From: an uncultured Oscillospiraceae bacterium
GTDB lineage: Bacteria; Bacillota; Clostridia; Oscillospirales; Ruminococcaceae
Length of the DNA stretch: 64,000 nucleotides
NCBI GenBank assembly: GCA_934481355.1
Contig: CAKSPH010000010.1
Span: forward strand, 1 to 64,000
Direction: 5' to 3'
In this document: in pieces, positions 25,084 through 33,547 of the stretch
Layout of the letters: each line of letters begins with the position of its first letter
Numbering within the stretch: position 1 is the first letter of the stretch
Made by a program: the position numbers and the translations under genes
Notes under the pieces: model-generated
Told to the model about the DNA's origin: nothing
The model's input: the letters and a program-made list of their open reading frames with translations, nothing else
Databases searched by the model: none

Positions 25084-25452
25084 TCAAATCATAACACGCA
25101 AGCTTACGGACAGCGAATATATCCAGAATCCGCCGTCCGTGCCTACGAATAAGGGCTCGCTGCGTACCTCCGCGTTGACGACAGGTGCACCGAGCCCGGC
25201 TGTATCGCAGGCGTTGACTATCTCACAAAGACAGCCGTAAGCCTGCTCCTGTTTCTTGAATTTAGACAGCACGTCGAGGGAAATCACCGCCCGGCGGTTC
25301 GCGAGGTCCAGCGAGGTGAACTCCCGGGAACCTGTCACCACCTGCATTGCAATGCTCTCCCCGGTCGAAAGAAGCCCGACGGACACCGGCTGTCCTGTGG
25401 TTTTCTCCGCAAAAGCCCGGAATGCTTCGACTGCCTTTAACTGCGACGTCAT
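25084..25452 (-). CDS. minor capsid / tail terminator protein (Minor_capsid_3-like)
   Basis: 122 aa from the ATG at 25452 (GAAAGGAGCTGAACAA upstream). Contains VSVGLLSTGESIAMQ and a C-terminal GGFWIYSLSVSLRV. This is the third of three consecutive minor capsid genes. In this cluster type it probably caps the tail end that joins the head. Overlaps its neighbour by 4 bp. Confidence 0.7.
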   Translation of the reverse strand: MTSQLKAVEAFRAFAEKTTGQPVSVGLLSTGESIAMQVVTGSREFTSLDLANRRAVISLDVLSKFKKQEQAYGCLCEIVNACDTAGLGAPVVNAEVRSEPLFVGTDGGFWIYSLSVSLRVMI

Positions 25453-25877
25453 TTGTTCAGCTCCTTTCGGAATGCGGCTTCGTAGATTTCCTGCCATTCA
25501 GTACCGTGGTCTGCCTTAGCGCGTTCGCACCAGTGGAAGCCCGCGTTCGGGTGCTTCTGTTTGTCGAACGTGAGCGCTTTTTCGGGCGAGGTCAGCACCT
25601 TTGTCTGACCCTCCCGCGCCCACGCCGAACCCGTTTTCGGGTCAACCATGAGAACGCCGTGATATAAATACCGCGCATAAGGCGTAGCCCAGACCAGCTT
25701 CCCGTGCAGAACATCACTATGGTTAGCCGAGCTATCAACAAGTGTTTTCTGATCTTCCGGAACATACTCGTTACAATCGTCAAGCACTGTCTGCGCCGTA
25801 ATTCCTACCGCCTTATCCGCCGCCGCGCGGATATTCATAGCTATTTGCGCGGAATTGATGTTCACCGTCACAGGCAC
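25449..25877 (-). CDS. minor capsid protein 2 (HK97 gp10-like)
   Basis: 142 aa. VNINSAQIAMNIRAAADKAV at the N-terminus, then the conserved LVWATPYARYLYHGVLMVDP and the C-terminal HPNAGFHWCERAK motif of the Minor_capsid_2/HK97-gp10 type. It takes part in joining head and tail. Confidence 0.82.
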   Translation of the reverse strand: MPVTVNINSAQIAMNIRAAADKAVGITAQTVLDDCNEYVPEDQKTLVDSSANHSDVLHGKLVWATPYARYLYHGVLMVDPKTGSAWAREGQTKVLTSPEKALTFDKQKHPNAGFHWCERAKADHGTEWQEIYEAAFRKELNK

Positions 25878-26197
25878 AATCCCACCTCCAGATGATGTAG
25901 CTTCTGCCGGTCGTAGAGCACCTCGACGGTCTCAACGCGGTAACGTTTTCCGTCGAATTCGACAATGTATTCGGGGCGGAACTCCACGGTCGGAAGGCTG
26001 TTCCGGCAGTCGTAGAAAAGTGTTGCGGACAGCGTAACAGAGCGGTTGTCGGACGTGATTATCATTTTGCTGGCAGGCTCCACACGGATATGCGTGAGCT
26101 TCGCCAGCTCGACGAGCTCCTGCTCCTGCCAGGAATTCTCCCGGGGTTCGTACAGCGTTGCCGAATGGATCAGCAGGGAACGCGGGATAGGTCTCAT
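25868..26197 (-). CDS. minor capsid protein 1 (head-tail adaptor)
   Basis: 109 aa from the ATG at 26197 (GAGGGGTGAGGAT upstream); a longer frame to 26431 is low-quality sequence over the neighbouring gene. It begins MRPIPRSLLIHSATLYEP, and VEVLYDRQKLHHLEVGLCL ends the chain, as in Minor_capsid_1. Head-tail stopper or adaptor. Confidence 0.78.
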   Translation of the reverse strand: MRPIPRSLLIHSATLYEPRENSWQEQELVELAKLTHIRVEPASKMIITSDNRSVTLSATLFYDCRNSLPTVEFRPEYIVEFDGKRYRVETVEVLYDRQKLHHLEVGLCL

Positions 26198-26577
26198 ATC
26201 CTCACCCCTCTGTAAAGCAGCCCGGTGGGCTCCAGCAGCGCCAGAGCCTGCCCGCACAGCGAGTTGACCGCCGAACTTCCGGAACCGCCTGAACTCCCGC
26301 CGCCGGAATAGCTGAACTTCCCGAGGGACACCGAGCCGCCGTCCGTGGTCTCCGACAGCGCGGAAACGCCGCCGTTTTCGAGGATAAATTCCGCCTGCGC
26401 GCAGACCGCATTCTGCGCCGCTGTACGCCATACTTCCGGCACGGTGGACGCCGTATACCCCGAGGGGAATATCTCCCGGTCTACGATTATCTCCGCGCGC
26501 CTGAGGGCGGCTGTCAGCTCGTCCGAATCCGTCCAGCCTCCCCAGTTCTCGGCGTAGTATTCAACCGTGACCGTCAT
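26194..26577 (-). CDS. head-tail connector protein
   Basis: 127 aa. Starts MTVTVEYYAENWGGWTD; a helical N-terminal half with regularly spaced aromatic and charged residues, then a glycine/serine-rich linker (YSGGGSSGGSGSS) and a short C-terminal helix. Position directly after the capsid gene matches the gp6/gp7-type connector. It overlaps the neighbours by 4 bp on both sides. Confidence 0.72.
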   Translation of the reverse strand: MTVTVEYYAENWGGWTDSDELTAALRRAEIIVDREIFPSGYTASTVPEVWRTAAQNAVCAQAEFILENGGVSALSETTDGGSVSLGKFSYSGGGSSGGSGSSAVNSLCGQALALLEPTGLLYRGVRI

Positions 26578-27647
26578 GCTACTGTCACATAGCCGACCTT
26601 AACGCACTTCTTGTTGCTGTCGAGGTCGATTATCTCGATGATGTCGCCCTTCTTGCAGGAGATCTGCGTGCTGTTGGAAGTGAACGCGTTAGTCGTAGCG
26701 ATAGCGGTGAAGTCCTCGTCCAGCGCCGCGCGCTTTGCCGGATTCACACGGTATGCGAACGCGTCCGCAGCGCTCTCGGCGACGGTCACCTTGCACTTAT
26801 CGGAAGCGAACGCGCCCTGTGTAAGGGTGAGCGAACCTGCGGAAAATACCGCGTAAATAGCGCTCTTGCGCAGCACCTCGTGTCCGTAAACGGAACGCCC
26901 CTGAACCGCAGAAGAGCCGATATGCTTGCTGTCCTTGAGGTCGTTCACGGCGATAGGCACCTTCCATGCGTTGATGCGGGTCGCATAACGCGGGTGGCCA
27001 GCAATCATCGCAAGGTTAGCGGTGTCGTCGTTCCACTCGTACACGGTGAATCCCGCGATCTTGCCGACCGCGCCGGACTGCTTCACCTCGTCCCCAAGCG
27101 CGGAAGCCTGCACGAACAGCGGGCTTTTCAGCATAGCCGCATAGATGTCCGGGGTAACAAGCAGATAGCGCCTGCCGTCGTTCGGGACGTTCGCCTTGCT
27201 CATCAGCGTGCGGATATCCACAACATCGCTGTATACGGTGCTTGCGGAAATGGAGGACGTATTGACGCGGGTGCCCTGCGAGATGAGCGTGGAAGCGCCG
27301 TCCCGGTCGAGGGCGGTCGCCATGGAGTAACCCGCGCTGTCAAGTCTGTCCGCGATAAGGTTGTCGGGAACGGAAGCCGCGTCGTAGCCGTCCACAAGCT
27401 CGTTGACGTACTTCTCGCGGTTGATGAGGATAGAGCGGTACTCGGTGGAGCTTTCGGAAAGATCGCCGCCGGCGCTGCGGTCGTAGTCGCCGACCTTTAC
27501 CTCGCCGTCGCGCACGGGGACCTTTACCGCGCCCGCGACCGGGTCGCCCTCGTAGTCGTTGTTGAAGATGATACCGTCCTTTAAAATGTTTTCCGAGCGC
27601 ATTTTCGCAAGGACAAGCGAAGAATAGCGCTCCTGAGCCTCATGCAT
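26574..27647 (-). CDS. major capsid protein
   Basis: 357 aa. It follows the scaffold gene and precedes the connectors. The sequence shows the phage capsid pattern: N-terminal helix, EYRSILINREKYVNELVDG, DIRTLMSKANVPNDGRRYLL, VQASALGDEVKQSGAVGKIAGF. The C-terminal ~70 residues look like an added beta domain (CKKGDIIEIIDLDSNKKC). The ATG at 27647 follows AAAGGAGATTTAATTT. Confidence 0.85.
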   Translation of the reverse strand: MHEAQERYSSLVLAKMRSENILKDGIIFNNDYEGDPVAGAVKVPVRDGEVKVGDYDRSAGGDLSESSTEYRSILINREKYVNELVDGYDAASVPDNLIADRLDSAGYSMATALDRDGASTLISQGTRVNTSSISASTVYSDVVDIRTLMSKANVPNDGRRYLLVTPDIYAAMLKSPLFVQASALGDEVKQSGAVGKIAGFTVYEWNDDTANLAMIAGHPRYATRINAWKVPIAVNDLKDSKHIGSSAVQGRSVYGHEVLRKSAIYAVFSAGSLTLTQGAFASDKCKVTVAESAADAFAYRVNPAKRAALDEDFTAIATTNAFTSNSTQISCKKGDIIEIIDLDSNKKCVKVGYVTVA

Positions 27648-27662
27648 AAATTAAATCTCCTT

Positions 27663-28238
27663 TCAGATTTTGATTCCGGGGTTTTTGGCGAGGAAAGCAG
27701 CTTCTACGCCTGAGCGGGAAGCACCGCCGTTCCCACCGGGAACCCCTGTTGTTGCCGGCGCTGAACCTCCCGCGAACTGGGGATATTTCTTCAGCACCTC
27801 ATCGATTGCCTTTTCAAGCGGCATATCGTCGCTGACTTTGAGCGAAGCCAGCACTACTACGTCGTCCGCCGCGTCCGGCTTTACGCCCTTTGAAGTCGCC
27901 AGCAGCTTCGCTTCGAGAGCGGCGGCTTTCTTCTCGGCTGCGTCCGCACGGTCGGTCTCTGCCTTGATGGCTTCCGCGGACTTCTGCTCGGCGGATTTCT
28001 GGTCGTCCTGCCACTTGTGGAACGCCGCAAGTTCGTCTTTCCCGGGAAGCCCCTTGCGTTCGCGCTCAAGGCGGGCTTTTATGAGGTCGTTCACCTCGTC
28101 CTGCGTGAATGTTTTTGCCGCCACGGGGGCGACGTTCGCCCCCTGCGCAGATTCGGGCGTAGATACGTTAGGATCACCTCCGGCGGTCTGTGCGCCACCC
28201 TGCTCCTGTGTGGTCTGGGTTGTCTGTTCGTCTGCCAT
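27663..28238 (-). CDS. capsid scaffolding protein
   Basis: 191 aa from the ATG at 28238 (ACGGAGGTAACA upstream). A low-complexity N-terminus (Gln/Thr/Gly), then a coiled coil from about residue 45 to 120 (FTQDEVNDLIKARLERERKG) and a Gly/Ala-rich C-terminus. This is the DUF4355/GP20-type scaffold that nucleates capsid assembly. It lies 72 bp downstream of a terminator, so it needs its own promoter or antitermination. Confidence 0.8.
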   Translation of the reverse strand: MADEQTTQTTQEQGGAQTAGGDPNVSTPESAQGANVAPVAAKTFTQDEVNDLIKARLERERKGLPGKDELAAFHKWQDDQKSAEQKSAEAIKAETDRADAAEKKAAALEAKLLATSKGVKPDAADDVVVLASLKVSDDMPLEKAIDEVLKKYPQFAGGSAPATTGVPGGNGGASRSGVEAAFLAKNPGIKI

Positions 28239-28312
28239 TGTTACCTCCGTTTTAAGTCCGTATGACTGTATTTCCGCGCGGCTTTTAGTGTCGTCAGCGT
28301 GTTTCGGACAAT

Positions 28313-28341
28313 AAAAAAGCACGCTGATTTCTCAACGTGCT
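28313..28341 (-). terminator. intrinsic terminator, identical to 23165-23193
   Basis: Minus-strand AGCACG/CGTGCT hairpin followed by TTTTTT, an exact copy of the terminator before the tape measure gene. Here it follows the structured element at 28350-28447. Confidence 0.8.
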
Positions 28342-28349
28342 CTTATGGT

Positions 28350-28447
28350 GGGAACGGCGGGTCCTGCCCCCGCTGGTCATTATTCCGGGCGTAAATGACC
28401 TATCTGCCCGGAGCTGTATGCACGCCATCTAGCCGCGCTGCGTTCCC
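28350..28447 (-). ncRNA. putative structured RNA with pseudoknot in the head operon
   Basis: 98 nt closed by a 7-bp terminal stem (GGGAACG/CGTTCCC). Inside it are a hairpin GCGGG (28357-28361)/CCCGC (28369-28373) and a hairpin GGTCATT (28375-28381)/AATGACC (28394-28400). The loop of the latter carries TCCGGGC (28384-28390), complementary over all 7 bases to GCCCGGA (28406-28412), i.e. a pseudoknot. All pairings are exact. No reading frame covers it. A terminator follows on the minus strand, so a short RNA is likely. I cannot name the family. Strand is inferred from operon direction and terminator. Confidence 0.55.
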
Positions 28448-28450
28448 ATA

Positions 28451-28478
28451 ATGTCCCCGATATTAATGTCGGGGACAT
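28451..28478. repeat. 10-bp perfect inverted repeat
   Basis: ATGTCCCCGA at 28451-28460 pairs with TCGGGGACAT at 28469-28478 around an 8-nt loop. It sits between a terminator and the structured element, and may be an operator or part of a larger RNA fold. Confidence 0.5.
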
Positions 28479-28483
28479 AGAAA

Positions 28484-28503
28484 AAGCGCCCCGAAGAGCG
28501 CTT
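28484..28503 (-). terminator. intrinsic terminator
   Basis: On the minus strand AAGCGC and GCGCTT enclose an 8-nt loop and are followed by TTT. It is the second of three terminators between the ART-fusion/62 aa genes and the scaffold gene. Confidence 0.65.
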
Positions 28504-28517
28504 GACTATTGGAATGG

Positions 28518-28549
28518 AAAAGCACCCTGTTTGGTGCAGGGTGCTTTTT
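28518..28549. terminator. bidirectional intrinsic terminator
   Basis: AAAAGCACCCTG at 28518-28529 pairs over 12 bp with CAGGGTGCTTTT at 28537-28548, with T/A runs on both sides. It ends the 62 aa gene. Confidence 0.85.
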
Positions 28550-28551
28550 CA

Positions 28552-28740
28552 TTATGATTTCTTTTCATATTGAGGGTCGAGCTGTCCGATATACTCGTCA
28601 TGTTTTTTGTTGTATAAATCAATATCATCACCCATTGACAGTATTACGCCAACACATAGATGTGTTTCGCTGTCATAGGTGCAAGCAAAACCGTCTTTGT
28701 TTCGCGATATATACTTTTTAGGCTTTTGGTCTGTATTCAT
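28552..28740 (-). CDS. 62 aa hypothetical phage protein
   Basis: Start at 28740 with GGAGGGGATAAGT upstream. A hydrophilic protein beginning MNTDQKPKKYISRNKDGFAC and ending in a basic tail. It overlaps the 3' end of the ART fusion by 23 bp and shares its low GC. The coupling suggests it may be an immunity or accessory factor of the C-terminal ART-like domain; this is speculation from position. No family recognised. Confidence 0.6.
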   Translation of the reverse strand: MNTDQKPKKYISRNKDGFACTYDSETHLCVGVILSMGDDIDLYNKKHDEYIGQLDPQYEKKS

Positions 28741-30823
28741 ACTTATCCCCTCCAAAGATGATTAATTTTGTGCGGTTGAGCACTACCGTGTAGCTGTTCG
28801 TTGTGCCATGTCCGCTTGCATTAATGGCGTCGTACCCCATTTCTGCCGCAAGGATACCAGCGTTTCTGCCGTTAGGCGCAGAGTTGATATCATTTTGCAG
28901 CTGATGTGCGTCGGGGAACTTTTGATTCAGCTTTTCGCATATTTTATCCGCCTTTTTCCAAGCAGCGTCATCGCCCCATTTGCTATACAGCTGGCGAACC
29001 TCGTCCATGCCTGATTGGTATTCTTCCCAATGCGCTTTCAAAACAGAGTCTTGCGATAAGCGGAATTTTTCGTACTGATCCTTGTATATGCGTATCACAT
29101 AGTCGGAGCAGCGTTGACGGTCATAGCCATCAGGAATCTCTAGGACTTTAGCCGATGGGTCAAGTGTCAGCCAGTTTGTTTTGCTGAATTTATGGCTGTC
29201 GCTGTATGAATACTGCTGAATTTCATGCTCAAATTTATCCGCTGTGATTGTTCCTTTAGTATAGTCGGCAGCACAGTACATTCCCTGACCGTATTGAGCG
29301 CCGCCGACACCGCAATTCACATAGAAATAATCCTCACCGTCAATTGCCTTTAGCTGCTTGTCATAAAGCAGCAAATCTTCTTTACTATCAGCACAAAATG
29401 TACGTTCACCGAGGAAATGGTCGCGTTCGACCGCTTGCTCGAACTCGGATTGATTATACATAATCGTAGGCTTGCCATTAAAACCCTGATAATCAATGAT
29501 ATCGTCGATGTTGTTGCTAAACTGATTACGCGGCTGCCATTTTCCTACGACGCTTTCAGCATTAACGATAGTTGTCCCTCTTGTTTCCATTATACCACTT
29601 TCAGCAGATTTGTCAAGCGTTTTCTTCGGTGCTATCGCCCCATAAGTCCTCACCCTGTCCGACCGATATTTCAGCCCGTTGCTGTCGCAGTAGGATTTCA
29701 GCGCCTTGTTCTGCTCGGTCATCTTCCTGCGGACTTCCTTTGCGCCCTCGGTGTCGCCCGCAGCTTCGAGCATATCGGCTTCCGTTTTGGACTTCCGCAC
29801 CTTGCGTTCGAGTTCCCGCTGCTTGCAGACTTTGTTGTACAGCGCTTTATCTTCCTCGCCGTCATACTCAACCGAGGACTTCCGGAACAGCCCGTCGGAC
29901 ACGCCCCTCGGACGGTGCCCGCAGTTTATCCCGAACAGCCCGTCAGGCTCGCCGAAGCTCGTCTGCGACAGCGGAATGACCTTGTGCTTCCTGCCGTTGA
30001 TGTCGGTTATCTCGGTAGTTTTTCCGGAACGCGAAATCAGCTTGCCCTGCCACGGACGGCACTTCGGACGGCTGCCGGGGTGGGAACTCACCTCGAATAC
30101 GTCCTGCCCGAGGCTGTCCATAGTCGAGAACTGCGCTTCCAGAGCCGTGTTCTTCACCGTCGCACGGATATCCATATTGACATACGCTTCCGGCGACCAT
30201 TCCCGCCCGGACTTGTCCACAAACGCCGGAATGCCTTTCTGCGCCATCTCATGTATCGTCGTGCGGACTGCCTTTGTGCGGCTCTCCGCACCGGAAACGA
30301 CCGAAGCCGTGTTGCTGTTCAGGATATTCAGCACGTCCTGCTTGTTCGCTATCTCGGACTGCTCTCGGCGCATTTCCCGTGTCCATTTCTCCGCGACGGA
30401 ATTTACCGCCCCGACGAACGTACTTTCCGCCTTGTACTTCATCACGGTGTTGACCTGATTGTAAACGTCTTTCGCCTGATTGCGGTAGTGCTTGACGGCG
30501 TTCGCGGCGCTTTCGGCGAACTGCTGATTATGCCACATGTTCTGAATACCGTCCTCCGCAAGCGTGTCGTCTATCGCCTGCCGGACGGTATCCGCAACGT
30601 CCCCGGGGATTCCCTTGGTACCCGCCGCAATGATCTTGTGCGCTTCCTGCCGGAGAAGCCCGTGCTTCGCGAGCTGTTTTATCTGCCACTTGCTGACCTC
30701 GTTGAGCTGGTGGTCGTCGTTCAGGGAGATCTGCCGCGCTATCCGGACGAGCAGGCGCTCCTCAACACTCATGTACGCGTCGGCAATAGGAGCGGCGAGG
30801 TTCAGCGCTTCAAGGGCGGTCAT
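28718..30823 (-). CDS. minor head protein (MuF-like) fused to an ADP-ribosyltransferase-like domain
   Basis: 701 aa. Residues 1-~390 are the phage minor capsid 2/MuF type (helical N-terminus, EAYVNMDIRATVKNTALEAQF, SSHPGSRPKCRPWQGKL, GLFGINCGHRPRG). Residues ~410-701 differ in character: ERTFCADSKEDLLLYDKQLK, YGQGMYCAADYTKG, and near the end YDAINASGHGTTNSYTVVLNRTKLII, resembling phage-borne ART modules in which a C-terminal toxin or modifying enzyme is packaged and injected. The DNA of the C-terminal part is clearly more AT-rich. The exact catalytic triad cannot be assigned by eye. Confidence 0.75.
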   Translation of the reverse strand: MTALEALNLAAPIADAYMSVEERLLVRIARQISLNDDHQLNEVSKWQIKQLAKHGLLRQEAHKIIAAGTKGIPGDVADTVRQAIDDTLAEDGIQNMWHNQQFAESAANAVKHYRNQAKDVYNQVNTVMKYKAESTFVGAVNSVAEKWTREMRREQSEIANKQDVLNILNSNTASVVSGAESRTKAVRTTIHEMAQKGIPAFVDKSGREWSPEAYVNMDIRATVKNTALEAQFSTMDSLGQDVFEVSSHPGSRPKCRPWQGKLISRSGKTTEITDINGRKHKVIPLSQTSFGEPDGLFGINCGHRPRGVSDGLFRKSSVEYDGEEDKALYNKVCKQRELERKVRKSKTEADMLEAAGDTEGAKEVRRKMTEQNKALKSYCDSNGLKYRSDRVRTYGAIAPKKTLDKSAESGIMETRGTTIVNAESVVGKWQPRNQFSNNIDDIIDYQGFNGKPTIMYNQSEFEQAVERDHFLGERTFCADSKEDLLLYDKQLKAIDGEDYFYVNCGVGGAQYGQGMYCAADYTKGTITADKFEHEIQQYSYSDSHKFSKTNWLTLDPSAKVLEIPDGYDRQRCSDYVIRIYKDQYEKFRLSQDSVLKAHWEEYQSGMDEVRQLYSKWGDDAAWKKADKICEKLNQKFPDAHQLQNDINSAPNGRNAGILAAEMGYDAINASGHGTTNSYTVVLNRTKLIIFGGDKYEYRPKA

Positions 30824-32235
30824 GATTCGTCACCGCCGAAAAAGTCCGCAATGCTCCCGCCGCCGGATTCCTGCGACATTCTCACAAGCTCCTCCCGGGC
30901 GGTGGCTTCGTCGCACTTCTGGACTTCCATTATCGCTTTGACCTTGGATTTCAGCCCCGCTGAAACCAGCTTGATATTATTGTCTATCAGCGTGTTGTCG
31001 TCGATGATGATGTTGTCGTTCCAGCCGACTGTAACGCTGTACTCCCGCGCGGAGAACTCCCCGGACATCACCCCGAGCTGAATCAGCGCGTGAACGACCG
31101 TTTCTATTGCCTCAGTCAGCAGGTTCTTGTTGTTCTTGACGGTGCGCGCCGTCTTGCTTTCCTGCGAGATTATCTCGGTCGCCGTTTTCATGACCTGCTG
31201 GACGTCAAAGCTGAACGTTCCCGCCGACAGTCCGGTCTGCATGCACAGAATATTCAGATATGCGTTGATAGCGCTGACGTGCTGTTCTATGCGGAGTTCC
31301 GTGGTGTTGTCGGTGATTTTCAGGTTCTCGCCGTCCTCGTGCCGGAGCGCTATGAACGCTTCGTCGTCCGCGTCGAAGTACCGGACTGCTTCGGCGGTGT
31401 CGGGGTCGATTACGGTCTGCACACAGGAGCTCGGCACGATTATGCGCTTCTTGCCGAGAACGAACTCCCGCTGGAAGCTGTCGAACACCGTATCAAGCGC
31501 CCAGAGCGTATCGGTGCAGTTCGCGTAGACGGACATTCCGAGCGGCGTGTCGTAGTCCGAGTTATTGCTGACGAACGGTCGGAAATACGCAAAAACCGGC
31601 TTGCCGCCCTCATATACGACCGGATTCTGCAAGTCCGGGAACATCTCCGCAAGCGGGCATTCCCGCCCCAGCTCAGCGTCGGAGCTTGCCTTGAACAGCC
31701 GGAAGTCCGACTGGAAGCCGAACTGCACCGGGCGCATGAACTCCAGCAGGTGGTAGTAGTCTTTGCCTTTTGTGTAAGTCCCCGAAAGTATTCCGGACTG
31801 CACGCCGGAGCCGTCCCAGCTCACCGGAACGAACCTGTCGGCGGTGATGTAGTCTATCCTCGGCTTCCCGCCGGAGAGGTAGCATTTCAGCACCCCGCCG
31901 CCCATCGCATACGATTTGCTCAACAGCTCCGGAAGCTGCTTCCAGAAGCCGTTCGCGTTCAGCGTATCGTCTATGTACTGCTGATATTCCGGGCGGTCAA
32001 GCGTTATCTCGCACTGCTCCGAAAATGTCAGCGCCGCGAGATTATCGCACAGCACCTTAGCCATGTTCAGCCGCAGGAGCTGCCGCTTTCCCCGGGAGAA
32101 AAGCCCGCCCTTTGCGGTCTGCCGCCACTCCGGGTCGTCGCGGTATATTCGCCGCCACTTGTCAATGCAGGCGCTGTAATATTCCGAACCGATGAACTCC
32201 TGCCCGAATGCGGCGGCTATTTCATTTGCGTTCAT
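30820..32235 (-). CDS. portal protein (SPP1 gp6-like)
   Basis: 471 aa from the ATG at 32235 (TTGGAGGAATAC upstream). Sequence features of the phage portal family: KVLCDNLAALTFSEQ, PELLSKSYAMGGGVLKCYL, ADRFVPVSWDGSGV, TALWALDT-like region and FDVQQVMKTATEIISQESKT. It forms the dodecameric ring through which DNA enters and leaves. It overlaps the terminase (14 bp) and the MuF gene (4 bp). Confidence 0.88.
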   Translation of the reverse strand: MNANEIAAAFGQEFIGSEYYSACIDKWRRIYRDDPEWRQTAKGGLFSRGKRQLLRLNMAKVLCDNLAALTFSEQCEITLDRPEYQQYIDDTLNANGFWKQLPELLSKSYAMGGGVLKCYLSGGKPRIDYITADRFVPVSWDGSGVQSGILSGTYTKGKDYYHLLEFMRPVQFGFQSDFRLFKASSDAELGRECPLAEMFPDLQNPVVYEGGKPVFAYFRPFVSNNSDYDTPLGMSVYANCTDTLWALDTVFDSFQREFVLGKKRIIVPSSCVQTVIDPDTAEAVRYFDADDEAFIALRHEDGENLKITDNTTELRIEQHVSAINAYLNILCMQTGLSAGTFSFDVQQVMKTATEIISQESKTARTVKNNKNLLTEAIETVVHALIQLGVMSGEFSAREYSVTVGWNDNIIIDDNTLIDNNIKLVSAGLKSKVKAIMEVQKCDEATAREELVRMSQESGGGSIADFFGGDES

Positions 32236-33547
32236 GTATTCCTCCAAATTCTATGAGCCGGTTCGCGTGCGGCTCGAGGGCGTATTCAAGCGCGTCCAGA
32301 CTGTCTATGTTGGTCGTGCCGTCGTCAAGGCGCTTGTCCTTTGTTGGGGACTTGCCGTCCCAGACAGCCTCTGAGAGCGCCGCTATGGTGTGTCTGCACC
32401 TCCGCAGGATAAAGAACCTGCCCTGGCTCATGAGCATATCACAGAGCCGTATACGGTCGATTATTTCGCCCTTGCGCGCGTTGCGGACTTCTACCGGAAT
32501 GCGCCGCGCGAATACCTCGGTGCGTATGCCCTTGATGAGCGTGGTTTCCGCGCTGTCGCACCAGATAGACGGAGCCTTGCACTGCCCCTGCGAGCGCTGA
32601 ATGAATCCGCAGACGTCGTCCGTGAGCGTTCCGGGGTCGATTACTTCCTTGCGGTAGTACTCGTCCAGAATCACGATACTGCGGTAGCCCCGGGTAATTC
32701 CCACAAGACAGCCCGCGTGCGCCGAGCCGTTCCCGCCGAAGTCGAGCCCCATAGTGCCGATGAAGATATCCGCAGTCGACGCTCGACCTTCGGGGGCTTC
32801 GTCGAGAATGAACCGCTCCGGGTCGTCCGCGAACTGTCGGTAAATAACGCCGTCAGCGGACTTCCATTCCCCGAGGATATACCGCTTGAAAAATACGCCG
32901 GTGTACATTCCCCGGTAACGCTCCTTGACGGCTTCCGAGAGCGACAGGTTGTCGTCCATCGTGAAATGGAGGTGCAGCAGGCACTTGTCCTTGCGCTTGT
33001 CTATCCACCCGGTCTTGAACCAGTGCGCAGGGCTGCCGGGATTGCAGTTGAACCAGAACTTCGAACCGTCCACGGAACAGCGCCCCGTCGCCTGATTGAC
33101 GAAGCTCTCCGGCATGAGCGCCACCTCGTCAAAGAATACGCCTGCGAGCGTGATGCCCTGTATCAGGTCCTGGGAACGCTCGTCCTTGCCGCCGAACACA
33201 TAAAAGTAATTTTCTACGTTCCTCCTGCGGACAATGACGAGGTTCTCGGTGCGCTGTTCCGAAACGGAATACCCCCGGGAACGCAGCATTAATTTCAGCC
33301 AGAAAAGGACGTTGCGCCGGAACGAGCCGATAGTCTTTCCGCACATAGCAAAGTTGCAGGCGGAGAACTCCGACATAGCCCAGATAACGAAGCCGAGCGA
33401 CATCGCAACGGACTTCCCGGAACGGATAGCGCCGTCGGCGATAATGCCGTTGAAGTCCCGCACCGGAGACGAGCGGCACCACCAGTTCAGGACTTTCCGC
33501 TGCTTCCGGGAGAACGGCCTGAACTTGAATACTGCTTTAATCTTCAT
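32222..33547 (-). CDS. terL: terminase large subunit
   Basis: 441 aa. The packaging motor ATPase and nuclease. Walker A-like DGAIRSGKSVAMS (about 39-51), Walker B LAGVFFDEVALMPE (about 133-146), motif FNCNPGSPAHWF, and the nuclease domain starting GTMGLDFGGNGSAHAG with a later CDSAE. These are standard for the Terminase_3/PBSX type. It lies directly after the small subunit. Confidence 0.93.
   Translation of the reverse strand: MKIKAVFKFRPFSRKQRKVLNWWCRSSPVRDFNGIIADGAIRSGKSVAMSLGFVIWAMSEFSACNFAMCGKTIGSFRRNVLFWLKLMLRSRGYSVSEQRTENLVIVRRRNVENYFYVFGGKDERSQDLIQGITLAGVFFDEVALMPESFVNQATGRCSVDGSKFWFNCNPGSPAHWFKTGWIDKRKDKCLLHLHFTMDDNLSLSEAVKERYRGMYTGVFFKRYILGEWKSADGVIYRQFADDPERFILDEAPEGRASTADIFIGTMGLDFGGNGSAHAGCLVGITRGYRSIVILDEYYRKEVIDPGTLTDDVCGFIQRSQGQCKAPSIWCDSAETTLIKGIRTEVFARRIPVEVRNARKGEIIDRIRLCDMLMSQGRFFILRRCRHTIAALSEAVWDGKSPTKDKRLDDGTTNIDSLDALEYALEPHANRLIEFGGIHERK

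Noticed and set aside
28350-28447. Hammerhead or twister ribozyme
   Set aside because: No CTGATGA/GAAA hammerhead core on either strand and no twister consensus could be fitted.
29417-32256. Two long plus-strand frames (554 and 388 aa)
   Set aside because: Antisense to the MuF and portal genes; composition is that of a shadow and both neighbours are clear phage genes.
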